A stretch of 64,000 nt of DNA from Catellatospora sp. TT07R-123 (GCF_018327705.1 NZ_BNEM01000002.1:3782001-3846000); one strand, 5' to 3'; counted from the stretch's first letter, positions 25,263-34,538 are shown. Numbers and translations: made by a program. The notes: a model not told the origin generated them from the sequence alone.

Positions 25263-25321
25263 CAACGAATCGTTGGTCGGGCCCTCGAAATGCGCAATAA
25301 ACCAAGGTCATGCGCATGACC
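25263..25321. promoter_or_regulatory. Two palindromes upstream of the arginine-degradation operon
   Basis: CAACGA-A-TCGTTG (25263-25275) and the perfect 16-base palindrome GGTCATGCGCATGACC (25306-25321) lie 31-101 bases before the DDAH-like start. Both are good operator candidates for an amino-acid-responsive regulator; which family is unknown. Confidence 0.45.
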
Positions 25322-25351
25322 GAATGGTGGTTACCGCGCCTGTCCGGCCCC

Positions 25352-25357
25352 TAGCGT
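25352..25357 (+). promoter_or_regulatory. -10 box of leaderless DDAH-like gene
   Basis: TAGCGT lies six bases before ATG 25364, so the mRNA probably begins at the start codon. Confidence 0.45.
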
Positions 25358-25363
25358 TGAGGC

Positions 25364-26173
25364 ATGCAGAAGCGCTTTCTGATGTGCCGGCCCACCCACT
25401 TCGCCGTCACCTACAAGATCAACCCGTGGATGGACCCCGCCGCCCCGTACGACACCACTCTGGCGATCAGCCAGTGGGAGAGCCTCAAGGCCACGTACGA
25501 GAACCTCGGCCACCAGATCGAGCTCATCGAGCCCGTCGCCGGGCTGCCCGACATGGTCTTCGCCGCCAACGGCGGCACCGTGATCGACGGCCGGATGTTC
25601 ACCGCCCAGTTCCGCCACGCCGAGCGCGCCGACGAAGGCCCGGCCTACCGCGACTGGTTCGACCGCTCCGGCTACGAGGTGCACGACGCGAAGCACGTGA
25701 ACGAGGGTGAGGGCGACATTCTGCTCGCCGGGGAGTACGTCCTGGCCGGTACGGGCTTCCGCACCGCGCACGCCTCGCACGCCGAGGTGCAGGAGATCTT
25801 CGGCCGCCCGGTCATCACCCTTCAGCTGGTCGACCCGCGCTTCTACCACCTGGACACCGCGTTGGCGGTGCTGTCGACGGGTGCGGACGGCAAGCCCGCG
25901 AACATCGCGTACCTGCCGGAGGCGTTCTCCGCGGGCAGCCAGTCGGTGTTGCGCCAGCTCTACCCGAACGCTGTGATCGCTAAGATCGAAGATGCCGAGG
26001 TGCTGGGCCTCAACGCGGTGAGCGACGGGCACAACGTCGTGCTGCCCGTGCAGGCCGCGCACCTGGCGGAGGAACTGCGCAAGGCCGGTTACGAGCCGAT
26101 CGGGGTGGACGTCTCCGAGCTGCGCCTGGCCGGCGGTGGACCGAAGTGCTGCACCTTGGAGCTGCGCTCATGA
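25364..26173 (+). CDS. DDAH / arginine dihydrolase-like guanidine-modifying hydrolase
   Basis: A 269-residue member of the amidinotransferase/arginine deiminase superfamily, normally annotated as dimethylargininase. The catalytic His162 is in RFYHLDTAL, and the nucleophile Cys262 is in GGGPKCCTLEL. Where canonical DDAH and arginine deiminases have an acidic residue after the first strand block, this protein reads VFAANGG with Asn69. As I recall, an Asn at the corresponding place marks the arginine dihydrolase (ArgZ/AgrE) reaction, arginine to ornithine plus ammonia and CO2. The next gene overlaps by four bases and encodes ornithine aminotransferase, which needs ornithine, not citrulline. I therefore infer arginine to ornithine, but dimethylarginine hydrolysis is not excluded. 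Confidence 0.8.
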   Translation: MQKRFLMCRPTHFAVTYKINPWMDPAAPYDTTLAISQWESLKATYENLGHQIELIEPVAGLPDMVFAANGGTVIDGRMFTAQFRHAERADEGPAYRDWFDRSGYEVHDAKHVNEGEGDILLAGEYVLAGTGFRTAHASHAEVQEIFGRPVITLQLVDPRFYHLDTALAVLSTGADGKPANIAYLPEAFSAGSQSVLRQLYPNAVIAKIEDAEVLGLNAVSDGHNVVLPVQAAHLAEELRKAGYEPIGVDVSELRLAGGGPKCCTLELRS

Positions 26174-27390
26174 ACTCGATCGTCGATAGCCGTACCCCGT
26201 CGGCGGTGGCCGACGCCGAACGCTGGACGGCGCACAACTACCACCCGCTGCCGGTGGTGATCTCCGAGGCCGAGGGTGCCTGGGTCACCGACGTCGACGG
26301 CAGGCGGTTCCTGGACTTCCTGTCCGGATACTCGGCGCTGAACTTCGGGCACCGGCACCCGAAGCTGATCGCGGCCGCCCACGCGCAGCTGGACCGGCTC
26401 ACGCTGACCAGCCGCGCGTTCATCCACGACCAGTTCGCCGAGTTCTGCCACCGGCTGGCCGACCTGACCGGCCAGGACCTGGTGCTGCCGATGAACACCG
26501 GCGCGGAGGCGGTGGAGACCGCGATCAAGGTGGCCCGCAAGTGGGGTTACCAGGTCAAGGGGGTGCCGGACGGGCAGGCGAAGATCATCGTCGCGGCCGA
26601 CAACTTCCACGGCCGTACGACGACGATCATCAGCTTCTCGACCGACGACGACGCTCGGGCGGACTTCGGGCCGTACACCCCGGGGTTCCAGATCGTGCCC
26701 TACGGCGACCTGACCGCGCTGGCCGACGCCGTGGACGACTTCACCGTCGCGGTGCTGCTGGAACCGATCCAGGGCGAGGCGGGCGTGCTGGTCCCGCCGG
26801 ACGGCTACCTGCCCGGCGTGCGCGACCTGTGCAGCCGCCGCAACGTGCTGTTCCTGGCCGACGAGATCCAGAGCGGCCTGGGGCGGACCGGCCGGACGTT
26901 CGCGGTCGACCACGAGGGCGTCCGGCCCGACATGCACATCATGGGCAAGGCGCTGGGCGGCGGCATCGTGCCGGTGTCGGCCGTGGCCGCCAGCCGCGAG
27001 GTGCTCGGTGTGCTCAAGCCGGGCGAGCACGGCTCGACCTTCGGCGGCAACCCGCTGAGCTGCGCCGTCGCCATCGAGGTGATCAAGCTGCTGGAGACCG
27101 GCGAGTTCCAGCGCCGCTCGGCGGAACTGGGCGGGCTGCTGCACGAGCAGCTGCGGGCGCTGATCGGCCGGGGCGTGACCGCGGTGCGCGGGCGCGGCCT
27201 GTGGGCCGGTGTCGACATCGACCCGGTGATCATGAGCGGCCGCGAGGCGTCCGAGAAGCTGATGGCGCGCGGCATGCTGGCCAAGGACACCCACGGCGTC
27301 ACGGTACGGCTGGCCCCGCCGCTGGTCATCGAGGCCGACGAGGTCCGCTGGGCGGTACGGCAGCTCGCCGAGGTCATCGGCGCCGCCTGA
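26170..27390 (+). CDS. rocD: Ornithine--oxo-acid transaminase
   Basis: A 406-residue class III PLP aminotransferase. The PLP lysine is Lys260 in HIMGKALGGG, and the cofactor aspartate is Asp231 in LADEIQSGLGRTG. NTGAEAVETAIK and NFHGRTTTIISFS are typical of ornithine aminotransferases. The enzyme moves the delta-amino group of ornithine to 2-oxoglutarate, giving glutamate semialdehyde (pyrroline-5-carboxylate). The start ATG overlaps the stop of the DDAH-like gene (ATGA), so they form one operon for arginine use. It ends at a strong hairpin. Confidence 0.93.
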   Translation: MNSIVDSRTPSAVADAERWTAHNYHPLPVVISEAEGAWVTDVDGRRFLDFLSGYSALNFGHRHPKLIAAAHAQLDRLTLTSRAFIHDQFAEFCHRLADLTGQDLVLPMNTGAEAVETAIKVARKWGYQVKGVPDGQAKIIVAADNFHGRTTTIISFSTDDDARADFGPYTPGFQIVPYGDLTALADAVDDFTVAVLLEPIQGEAGVLVPPDGYLPGVRDLCSRRNVLFLADEIQSGLGRTGRTFAVDHEGVRPDMHIMGKALGGGIVPVSAVAASREVLGVLKPGEHGSTFGGNPLSCAVAIEVIKLLETGEFQRRSAELGGLLHEQLRALIGRGVTAVRGRGLWAGVDIDPVIMSGREASEKLMARGMLAKDTHGVTVRLAPPLVIEADEVRWAVRQLAEVIGAA

Positions 27391-27409
27391 CCCCTGGCTG
27401 CCCCGATCT

Positions 27410-27446
27410 GACCGCAGGCCGCGATCCATGATCGCGGCCTGCGGTC
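27410..27446 (+). terminator. Terminator after rocD
   Basis: Perfect 17-base arms (27410-27426 and 27430-27446) with a three-base loop, 20 bases after the rocD stop. The stem GACCGCAGGCCGCGATC is very stable. Sequence up to 27548 holds further GCGATCACGCA repeats and no gene. Confidence 0.8.
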
Positions 27447-27548
27447 GTAAAGTCAGCTCAGAACCGCTGATCCGACCGCAGACGGCGATCACGCAGCCCG
27501 CAGCCAGCGATCACGCAACCGCGCCAGCCGACGATCACCGCATCCGCG

Positions 27549-28610
27549 TCAGAAGCCGGGGCTGTTGGGGCGGAACGCCATCGTCGGCGCCTCGCCGAGC
27601 ACCGACGCCGAGTCGACGGGCCGGCTGCTGGCCAGCGCCCCGAGCCGCCCGATCTCCACCCCCGGGAACAGCTCCACGATGTCGGACACCCCCAGCTGCC
27701 GCGACGCGCCACGGCTGAGCTGGAGCTCCCCGTCCGCGGCCCCGCCGAGCCGCACGAGGGTGCCGTTCATGCTCAAATCGGTGATCGAGATCCCGGTCTG
27801 GGTGAGGGCGACCGACACGTGCGCCCGGCTGACCTTCGCGCGGGCGTCCTCGTTCAGCCACGGTCCGAGCTGCACGCCGCTCTGCCCCTGCCCGCCGTCG
27901 GGCGCGCGCCCGACCACGATCGGCGCGGCCGCGGTGACCACGAACCGGGTCCGGATCACGCCGTCGATGCGCACCGCGAGCACCTGCTGCGGCGGCCGCG
28001 GCCCGGCGTCACCGAGCGGGGCGTCGTGCCGGGCGCAGAGCGGCTGGCCGTTGCGCAGCCGGGGCACGGGCTGGCCGCTGCCGCGGCGGGCCGGGCCGAA
28101 ACTGCCGCAGTCGGGGTCGGGGCAGTGCCACCAGCGGGCGGTGAGCTGGCGCCCGACCGGCGACGGGCCGTTCGGGACCGGGCCGCGCGGCTGGAGCACG
28201 GCGCCACCCGCGCCGGGCAGCGGCGACCACACCGCGGGCAGCGCCCGGGAGATGATCGGCAGGCCGGTCAGCTCGGAGATCTCCATGACGCGCGGGCCGG
28301 CGCCGACCGCGACCTCGACGGTGCCGTCGTCGGCCCAGCGGCGCATCACCATGCGCTCGTTGGAGGTCAGGTCCTGGTTCGACAGCAGCGACTTGTCCAC
28401 CACGCAGTACGCCGAGACGTGCTCCTCGCCGACCTGGCGCGCCAGCGCGTCGACCACCATGCCCAGCCGCACCAGGTTGGCGGGGCGGCCGCCGTCCAGG
28501 TCGGCACAGTAGATCAACTCGCCCACGTCGAGGACGCCTGCGGCCAGTGCCGGGTCGGTGCCCAGACGCCGCTCGATCGCATCCAGTACGTGGCTGACCT
28601 CGAACCTCAT
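27549..28610 (-). CDS. FHA-domain protein, unknown partner
   Basis: A 353-residue cytoplasmic protein. The N-terminal 125 residues (MRFEVSHVLDAIERRL...) form a conserved region of unknown role. A linker contains four cysteines or histidines in WWHCPDPDCGSFGP and LCARHD, which could bind zinc. The C-terminal part (about 225-325) is an FHA domain, seen in IVVGRAPDG, SRAHVSVAL and ITDLSMNGTLV, and should bind phosphothreonine peptides. A serine/threonine kinase partner is likely but is not in the window. ATG 28610 follows TAGGGT by eight bases, so the gene has its own, probably leaderless, transcript. Confidence 0.8.
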   Translation of the reverse strand: MRFEVSHVLDAIERRLGTDPALAAGVLDVGELIYCADLDGGRPANLVRLGMVVDALARQVGEEHVSAYCVVDKSLLSNQDLTSNERMVMRRWADDGTVEVAVGAGPRVMEISELTGLPIISRALPAVWSPLPGAGGAVLQPRGPVPNGPSPVGRQLTARWWHCPDPDCGSFGPARRGSGQPVPRLRNGQPLCARHDAPLGDAGPRPPQQVLAVRIDGVIRTRFVVTAAAPIVVGRAPDGGQGQSGVQLGPWLNEDARAKVSRAHVSVALTQTGISITDLSMNGTLVRLGGAADGELQLSRGASRQLGVSDIVELFPGVEIGRLGALASSRPVDSASVLGEAPTMAFRPNSPGF

Positions 28611-28618
28611 GACCACAG

Positions 28619-28624
28619 ACCCTA
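28619..28624 (-). promoter_or_regulatory. -10 box of FHA gene
   Basis: TAGGGT on the minus strand, eight bases before ATG 28610. It fixes this ATG over an in-frame upstream start. Confidence 0.4.
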
Positions 28625-28663
28625 GGTTCGGGGCGCGACCTGCCGCAACCCGCAAACGGATCG

Positions 28664-29122
28664 TCAGATGCCACTCGGTGCTGTCGGCTTTGCGGCTGCG
28701 GCCGAGGTGGCGGCGCTGGTGGGGCCTGTGGGGCCGCTGGGCGTGGTGGGAGTCACTGCCTTGGCGGCATCGAGCACCCGCGCCTTCTCGGCGGCGAACT
28801 CGGCGTCGGTCAGCTTCCCCCGGTCGTGCAGGTCGGCCAGCATGCTGAGCTGCTGTGCGGTGTCGGTCGGCGCGTACTTCTGCACGAAGTCACGGCTGGC
28901 CTGATCCATCGCCTGCCGCTCCTGCGGGGTGGCGCCCGGCCTGCGGAAGATCAGGTAGATCAGGGTGCCGAAGAACGGCGCCAGGATCACCACGACGATC
29001 CACAGGGCCTTGAGCCAGCCGCTGAGGTCGTCGCGGCGGAAGATGTCCACGATGGCGAACGCCCAGATCAGCAGCAGCGGGATGAAGATCAGCAATAGCC
29101 AGAAGACATCCCAGAAGTCCAT
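28664..29122 (-). CDS. PLDc_N/SHOCT-domain small membrane protein
   Basis: A 152-residue protein. Two helices occupy about residues 1-60 (FWLLLIFIPLLLIWAFAIVDI and LKALWIVVVILAPFFGTLIYLIF; the pattern is the PLDc_N/'phospholipase D nuclease N-terminal' membrane region). A helical SHOCT motif follows (QLSMLADLHDRGKLTDAEFAAEKARVL, about 90-117), then a Thr/Ser/Pro/Ala tail. SHOCT modules are short C-terminal oligomerisation-like motifs of unknown mechanism. GGGGG lies before the ATG at 29122. It follows the large membrane gene by 71 bases and may be the last gene of that operon. Confidence 0.82.
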   Translation of the reverse strand: MDFWDVFWLLLIFIPLLLIWAFAIVDIFRRDDLSGWLKALWIVVVILAPFFGTLIYLIFRRPGATPQERQAMDQASRDFVQKYAPTDTAQQLSMLADLHDRGKLTDAEFAAEKARVLDAAKAVTPTTPSGPTGPTSAATSAAAAKPTAPSGI

Positions 29123-29193
29123 GTTGCCCCCTTTTTCGGATACCTCCTCACATTCTGGCAAGCAGTGGACGCTCCGGCGTCGACTTCCATGAA

Positions 29194-32100
29194 TCAGCGC
29201 ATCCGGCCCAGCGCGCCGCGCAGGCGGGCCACGTCGCGGCGGCGCCGCTCGTACGTGATCGCCAGCGTCAGCAGCACCGCCCCGCCGACCGCGATCGGCA
29301 CCCAGGTCGGCGCCAGCCGCACCACCAGGAACAGCTCGTGCGCGGCCAGCACCAGCAGCACGCCGCCGCCCAGCACCACCGGCGCCTGCCAGCGGCGTAC
29401 GGACCCGAAGACCACCACGAGCAGCGCGCCCGCGCCGAGCAGCAGCCGCCGCTGCACCGAGTCGCCGGTCAGCGCCCCGGCCAGGCTGGGCAGCAACGCC
29501 GCGACCAGCGCCGGACCGGCGAACAGCCAACTGGACAGGTCCGGCCGGGTCCGCGCGGCGTACAGGCCGACCGCCAGCGCCAGCGCCGCCACCGGCAGCG
29601 TGTACGCCTCGACGGTGCCGATGCCCGCCGACCGCAGCAGCAGGCACCACGCGACGGCCTCGCCCACCGCGGCCAGCGCCGCGCGCGGCACCCGCTGGGC
29701 GGGCGCCGCCGCGAGCACGGTCAGCCCGACCGCCACCCCCCACAGGGCCAGCACCAGCGCGCTCGGGCGTGCCGCGCCGTGGCACAGGGTCAGCGCCACC
29801 AGCGCCGCGGAGTGCGCCGCGGCCTCGACCGCGGCCCGCTGCGGGCGCACCCGGGGCAGGTGGGCCAGGCCGAGCAGGATCGCCGCCACCGCGAGCACCA
29901 GGTAGCCGGTCACCTGCGTGGGCAGCTCGGCGGCGCGACCGATCGCGTACGCCAGCAGCACCTTGGCGCCCGCCCCGGCCAGCCAGCCCGCGACGCGGAT
30001 CGAGGCGGAGCGGCCGCCGAAGGCGACCACGGCCAGCGCGACGCTCAGCACGGCCAGCGCCGCGACGGTGGACCACTGCCGGGGCAGCGACCCCGCCAGC
30101 CCCAGCACCGCCAGCAGCACCCCGTACGCCGCCGCCGTGGCGGTCAGCGCGCCGAGGCGGCGCAGCGACACCAGCACGAGCAGGCCGGTACCCAGCAGCA
30201 GTTGCAGGGCGGCGATCACCGGCCACGGGGCGGGCCACGCGGCCAGCGCCGCGAACACCGCGACCAGCCCGACCAGGCCGCCGAGGATCAGGCCGTAACG
30301 GCGGCCCGACGGGCCGAACCAGGCGACCGCGGCGGGGGCGTACAGCGCCAGGGCCAGCACCGCGCTCCAGGTCACCGGGCTGAGCAGCGCCGGGCTGAGC
30401 CCGGCCCCGGCCGGGGCGCCGGACCAGATCGCGCCGAACCAGCCCAGCGGGGCGATGAAGACGGCATGGAGCGCGGCTGAGCACTGGAGCAGGCCGCCGG
30501 CGAACACCACCGCCGGGATCCAGCGCGTCCAGTTCCGGCCCGACAGCATCGTGACCGCCGACAGGGCGAGCACGCACAGCGCCGTGTAGACCTCGCGGGG
30601 CTCCGTCGCGGGCACGCCGAACGGCAGCGCCCACAGCGCGCCGACCAGGCCGCCGACGACGGCGTACGAGCGCAGCGGGCGCAGCAGGTACACCCAGAGC
30701 GGGCTGAGCAGCGCCGCGACCAGCAGCGCCCGGTGTCCGGTCAGGCCACCGGCGCCCGCCGCCACCGCCGTGGCGTGCACGGCGGGCGGGAGCAGCGCGA
30801 TCGCGATCGCCGCGCCGAGGCCGCCGAGCGCCGGGGCGGCCTGTGGCAGCAGCCGGCTCGCCGCGGTGGCCAGCGCACCGAGCAGGACCACGCCGAGCAG
30901 CGCCACCGCCGACAGCAGCGGCGCACCGGCTCCGGCCGTCAGCGCGTGCGCACCCAGAGCCAGCGCGACCGTGCCCCAGGCCACGGCACCGGGCGCGGTC
31001 GGTCGCCACGGCGCGGCCGGGGCGGGCGGCACCGGGCCGCCGGGCATCGCACCGCCCGGCATCGCACCGCCGGGCACCGTGCCGCCGCCGAGCAGCGCGG
31101 CCCCCGCCGGGGTGCTGAACCCGGTGAGCATGATCCGCTCGCCGGTCGCGACCGCGTGACGGTCCTCGGCTCCCGCCGCGGCGGCGTCCCCGCCGGGCAC
31201 GCCGTCGCCCGTGGCCTGGGTCGCCGCGAAGGCGTCGGTGAGCACCGCGAGCTGGTCCCGCGCCGCCGCAGCCGCCGGGACCGCGCTCGCCTGGCCGGTG
31301 GGCTCGGCGGCGTCGGGCGCGGTCGGGCGACCGGTGTCCGGGCCGGTGGCGGCGGGGGCGCTCGTCGCACCGCCGGTCGGCGCGGAGGTCGGCGGCAGGT
31401 CCACCGGAGCGGGTCCGGGCCGGGACAGCAGGGCCAGGGCCAGCGCCACGGCTGCGGTGGCCAGGTCGACGGCGACGGCGGTCCACGGGGTGAGCGCGGG
31501 GTGGCCGGGCAGGGCCAGGGCCAGCAGCGGCAGCGCGGGCACCAGGGTCCAGCGGCGCAGCACGCCGCCGCGTCCGGCCAGCAACCAGGCGGCCGCGGTG
31601 ACCAGCAGCAGCGACAGGGGCAGCTGCCAGGCGTAGGAACCGTCGTAGGGCGCCGGGTGGGCGTTCCACCACGGCACCGCGTCGGCGAGCGAGTACAGAC
31701 CGGTGAGCAGGGCCCAGCAGACCGCGCACACCGCGGGCACCACCAGCGCCAGCGCGGCGCCGACCCGCGCGCCGGTCGCGGCGGACGGTTCCCGGCGCGC
31801 CAGCGGGCCGCGCAGTTCCAGCGCCAGCACCGCGACCACGCCCGCGGCTGCCGTCAGCGCCAGCAGCCACTGCTCGGGCCACTGGGTCAGGGCAGGCCGG
31901 GCCAGGGCGGCAGCCAGCGCCGCCGCGAGCACCCCGGCCGCGACGCCGCGCCGGTAGGCCAGCCCGGAGGTGCCGGCAGGAACGGCCGCGGAGACGGCGG
32001 GGGCGACCGGATCGCGCACCCAGAGCCACGCCACCAGGACGGCGGCGACCGCGAGCAGCACCGCCGAGGCGCGCAGGGCCTGCGCGACGTTCTCGACCGC

Positions 32101-33084
32101 CAGCACCCACCCGCTCAGCGCGAGCAGCGTCGCGACGAGCAGGGCGAAACCGGCGGCCAGCGCCGCCAGCACCCGCCACACGGCCGCCGTGCCGGACGGC
32201 TGCCGCCAGGTCTGGCGCAGCAGCAGGTCGCCGAGGGCGACGGCGGCGAAGACCAGCGTCCACCCGGCCAGGCCGAACCCGGCGGGCACGAACAGCAGCG
32301 GCAGCGCGGGCTGGGCGGTGATCAGGGCGCCGAAGCGGGTCGCGGCCGTGCCGACGAGCCGGGAGTACGCGAACCCGACCGCGCTCGTCCCCGCCGCGAC
32401 CGTGCCCGCGTAAACGGCACCGTGCCAGTGCTCGGCGATGCCGCCGAGGTCGACGTACCAGATGGCGTAGCCGTCGAGCAGGAGCAGGAGCAGGCCGAGG
32501 GCGGCGAAGGTCTCGGCGGTGGCGGTCAGGCCGCGGCGTCGCACCAGCGGCGGCACCGCGAGCACGGCCAGGGTCACCACGCCGAGGATGACCGCACGCC
32601 CGACCACGTCGAACGCGGCCCAGGCGACGGCGGTGAACACGATCGCGGCGATGCCCAGCAGCAGGCCGCCGAGCACGAACAGCAGGTTCTGCACGGTCTT
32701 CGTGCTCGCCTCGGGCTGCCCGCCCGGTCCGGCGAAGGCGCCCGGTGCCGGCGGGACGGCCGGTCCGGCGGGGGCCTGGGCGGCGGGGATCCGGGTCTGC
32801 TGGGTCACCACCGCGAGGTTGCGGCCGCGTTCGCGCGCCATGGCGGTGCGGACCGCGGTGGCGTGCAGTTCGCGCTGCCTGCGGGCGGTGGCGAGTTGCT
32901 GGGCGAGGTCCTGGTAGGTCAGGCGGGCCTGCTCGGTGCGCGGAGCCAGGTCGGCGATGCGCACGTCGTACGCGATGACCTCGGCGGCGTCGCGGTCCGG
33001 GGCGCGCCCGCAGCCGGGACACGGTCCCGCCAGGGTCGCGGCTGCGCCGCACATCGGACACGGATACGAGGACGGCTCGCTCAT
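29194..33084 (-). CDS. Giant polytopic membrane protein with N-terminal zinc ribbon (SCO7613-like)
   Basis: A 1296-residue protein. The N-terminus has a zinc-ribbon pattern, CPMCG and CPGCG (residues 8-27), then a coiled helical stretch (about 45-90) and a Pro/Ala linker. From about residue 135 the chain is almost entirely hydrophobic, with on the order of 30 helices interrupted by a cytoplasmic or external Ala/Pro/Thr-rich segment around 560-680. It resembles actinobacterial proteins named 'SCO7613 C-terminal domain-containing membrane protein', of unknown function. ATG 33084 is preferred; ATG 33096 is an alternative four codons earlier. It lies 35 bases after the preceding gene's stop, so it is in the DUF6325-SHOCT operon. 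Confidence 0.8.
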   Translation of the reverse strand: MSEPSSYPCPMCGAAATLAGPCPGCGRAPDRDAAEVIAYDVRIADLAPRTEQARLTYQDLAQQLATARRQRELHATAVRTAMARERGRNLAVVTQQTRIPAAQAPAGPAVPPAPGAFAGPGGQPEASTKTVQNLLFVLGGLLLGIAAIVFTAVAWAAFDVVGRAVILGVVTLAVLAVPPLVRRRGLTATAETFAALGLLLLLLDGYAIWYVDLGGIAEHWHGAVYAGTVAAGTSAVGFAYSRLVGTAATRFGALITAQPALPLLFVPAGFGLAGWTLVFAAVALGDLLLRQTWRQPSGTAAVWRVLAALAAGFALLVATLLALSGWVLAVENVAQALRASAVLLAVAAVLVAWLWVRDPVAPAVSAAVPAGTSGLAYRRGVAAGVLAAALAAALARPALTQWPEQWLLALTAAAGVVAVLALELRGPLARREPSAATGARVGAALALVVPAVCAVCWALLTGLYSLADAVPWWNAHPAPYDGSYAWQLPLSLLLVTAAAWLLAGRGGVLRRWTLVPALPLLALALPGHPALTPWTAVAVDLATAAVALALALLSRPGPAPVDLPPTSAPTGGATSAPAATGPDTGRPTAPDAAEPTGQASAVPAAAAARDQLAVLTDAFAATQATGDGVPGGDAAAAGAEDRHAVATGERIMLTGFSTPAGAALLGGGTVPGGAMPGGAMPGGPVPPAPAAPWRPTAPGAVAWGTVALALGAHALTAGAGAPLLSAVALLGVVLLGALATAASRLLPQAAPALGGLGAAIAIALLPPAVHATAVAAGAGGLTGHRALLVAALLSPLWVYLLRPLRSYAVVGGLVGALWALPFGVPATEPREVYTALCVLALSAVTMLSGRNWTRWIPAVVFAGGLLQCSAALHAVFIAPLGWFGAIWSGAPAGAGLSPALLSPVTWSAVLALALYAPAAVAWFGPSGRRYGLILGGLVGLVAVFAALAAWPAPWPVIAALQLLLGTGLLVLVSLRRLGALTATAAAYGVLLAVLGLAGSLPRQWSTVAALAVLSVALAVVAFGGRSASIRVAGWLAGAGAKVLLAYAIGRAAELPTQVTGYLVLAVAAILLGLAHLPRVRPQRAAVEAAAHSAALVALTLCHGAARPSALVLALWGVAVGLTVLAAAPAQRVPRAALAAVGEAVAWCLLLRSAGIGTVEAYTLPVAALALAVGLYAARTRPDLSSWLFAGPALVAALLPSLAGALTGDSVQRRLLLGAGALLVVVFGSVRRWQAPVVLGGGVLLVLAAHELFLVVRLAPTWVPIAVGGAVLLTLAITYERRRRDVARLRGALGRMR

Positions 33085-33119
33085 GGCAGACAGCATGGCG
33101 CAGGCGCGCCAGTCGTGAA

Positions 33120-34538
33120 TCAGCCGCTCGGGTCGGGTACCCGACGCGCGACCGTCAGCAGCATCGTCAGCAGCGCGCCGACCGCGAACACCCACAGCGC
33201 GGTGGCCGGGGACGGGCGGGCCAGCAGCCACCATGCCAGCAGCAGCCCCACCAGCACCGCGATCGGCGCGAAGAACCGGCGGACGAACCGCCCGACGCTC
33301 CGGGCGGCGGGCTCGTCGCCCAGCGGCGCGGCGATGTGGTCCAGCCCCCTGTTGACCAGGGCACGCAGCCGCCGCGCCCCGGACGACGGCCCGGCCAGCA
33401 CCGTCCACACCACCCCGAGCAGCACCACCAGCAGCACCGTGCCCAGGGCGTAGAGCAGGCTGCGGATCACGGTGTCGTAGACGTCGAGGGTCACCGTACG
33501 GTTGAAGCCGCGCGCCACCGCCTGCTGCGCGGCCCGGTCGCGGGCCACCTGGTTGGCGGCCAGCGCCACCCCCAGCAGCAGCGCGGTCAGCAGCAGGCTC
33601 ATCAGCAGCCCGCGCCGGTGGTTCGGTGCGGCCCACACCGCGAACCCGAGCAGCACCAGCGCCAGGATCGGCAGCCAGGTCCCCCCGAGTTGCAGCAGCC
33701 GGACGTATTTCTGGATGGTCGGCAGCTGCTCGACCTGCGCCACCGGGTACGGGATGGACATGTCGGGGATGTGCGCGGCCAGGGTGAAGCCCCGGTCGAC
33801 CAGGTTCTGCCGGGCCAGGGCGAGCACCGGGCCGAGGTCGATCACGACGGTGGCATCCTGCGTGTGTACGAAGCGGCCGTCCTGACCGGTGAGGATGTTC
33901 GCCAGCCCCTGATGCCCGGCCCGGTTCATCTGTATCCACACCGTCGCGAACTGCGGCGAGTGGACCACCTCGTCGACGATCCGGTGCACCTGGCCGGTCA
34001 GCCAGTTGGTGATCGCGGGCGTGACCAGATCGATGATCGATTGCGCGCGGGGCAGCCCCACCGCGTTCGCCAGGTCGCCCGCGAGCTTCTCGATCGGCAG
34101 CCGGGACATGACCTCGTGCGTCACCCGCTCGGTGACGGCGGCCTGCACCTGCGGGTCCTCGGCCAGTGGCGCGACGGTCTGCACGTACGCGTCGGTGTCG
34201 AGCAGCTGCGCCCGCGCGAAGCGGGCCAGCACCGAACCGGTGACCAGCGACGCGGACAGCAGCGCGAGCACGAACGCGAGCGCCCAGCGCAGCCCCCGCA
34301 CCGCCTGCCCGCCCCGGCCTCGGCGCGGCTCGGGCGGCCGGGTTTCGCGGGGCACGGTCCCGGGCGGCGGCGGCCCGGCGGGCGGCAGCCCGAGCGGCAG
34401 GTCGGCGGGAGCCGAATGCGGCAGATCGGCGGGGGCCGGATGCGGCACGGCCGGATGCGGTGCGGCCGGGTCGACCGGCACCACCCGCGGCTCCTCGGGT
34501 TCGCCGGGGTCGGGCTGGGTGAGCACCCGGGGCGCCAT
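33120..34538 (-). CDS. Membrane protein with extracellular helical domain, unknown function
   Basis: A 472-residue protein. A cytoplasmic Pro-rich N-terminus (about 1-80) precedes one transmembrane helix (about 85-105). An extracytoplasmic region (about 110-260) follows with a conserved look: LLDTDAYVQTVAPLAEDPQVQAAV, then VTPAITNWLTGQV. Four or five more helices lie between 265 and 465. The segment 'dTdxYVxTVAPLaxdpxVqaal' is common in actinobacterial membrane proteins of unknown role. Its ATG overlaps the stop of the SHOCT gene (TGATG), so translation is coupled. Confidence 0.75.
   Translation of the reverse strand: MAPRVLTQPDPGEPEEPRVVPVDPAAPHPAVPHPAPADLPHSAPADLPLGLPPAGPPPPGTVPRETRPPEPRRGRGGQAVRGLRWALAFVLALLSASLVTGSVLARFARAQLLDTDAYVQTVAPLAEDPQVQAAVTERVTHEVMSRLPIEKLAGDLANAVGLPRAQSIIDLVTPAITNWLTGQVHRIVDEVVHSPQFATVWIQMNRAGHQGLANILTGQDGRFVHTQDATVVIDLGPVLALARQNLVDRGFTLAAHIPDMSIPYPVAQVEQLPTIQKYVRLLQLGGTWLPILALVLLGFAVWAAPNHRRGLLMSLLLTALLLGVALAANQVARDRAAQQAVARGFNRTVTLDVYDTVIRSLLYALGTVLLVVLLGVVWTVLAGPSSGARRLRALVNRGLDHIAAPLGDEPAARSVGRFVRRFFAPIAVLVGLLLAWWLLARPSPATALWVFAVGALLTMLLTVARRVPDPSG

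Noticed and set aside
27447..27548. CRISPR-like array from repeated GCGATCACGCA words
   Set aside because: Only two or three short imperfect copies, irregular spacing, no cas genes.
29338..33453. Long plus-strand frames opposite the giant membrane protein
   Set aside because: Arg/Gln/Gly-rich shadow translations; the minus-strand frame gives regular hydrophobic helices and a zinc ribbon.
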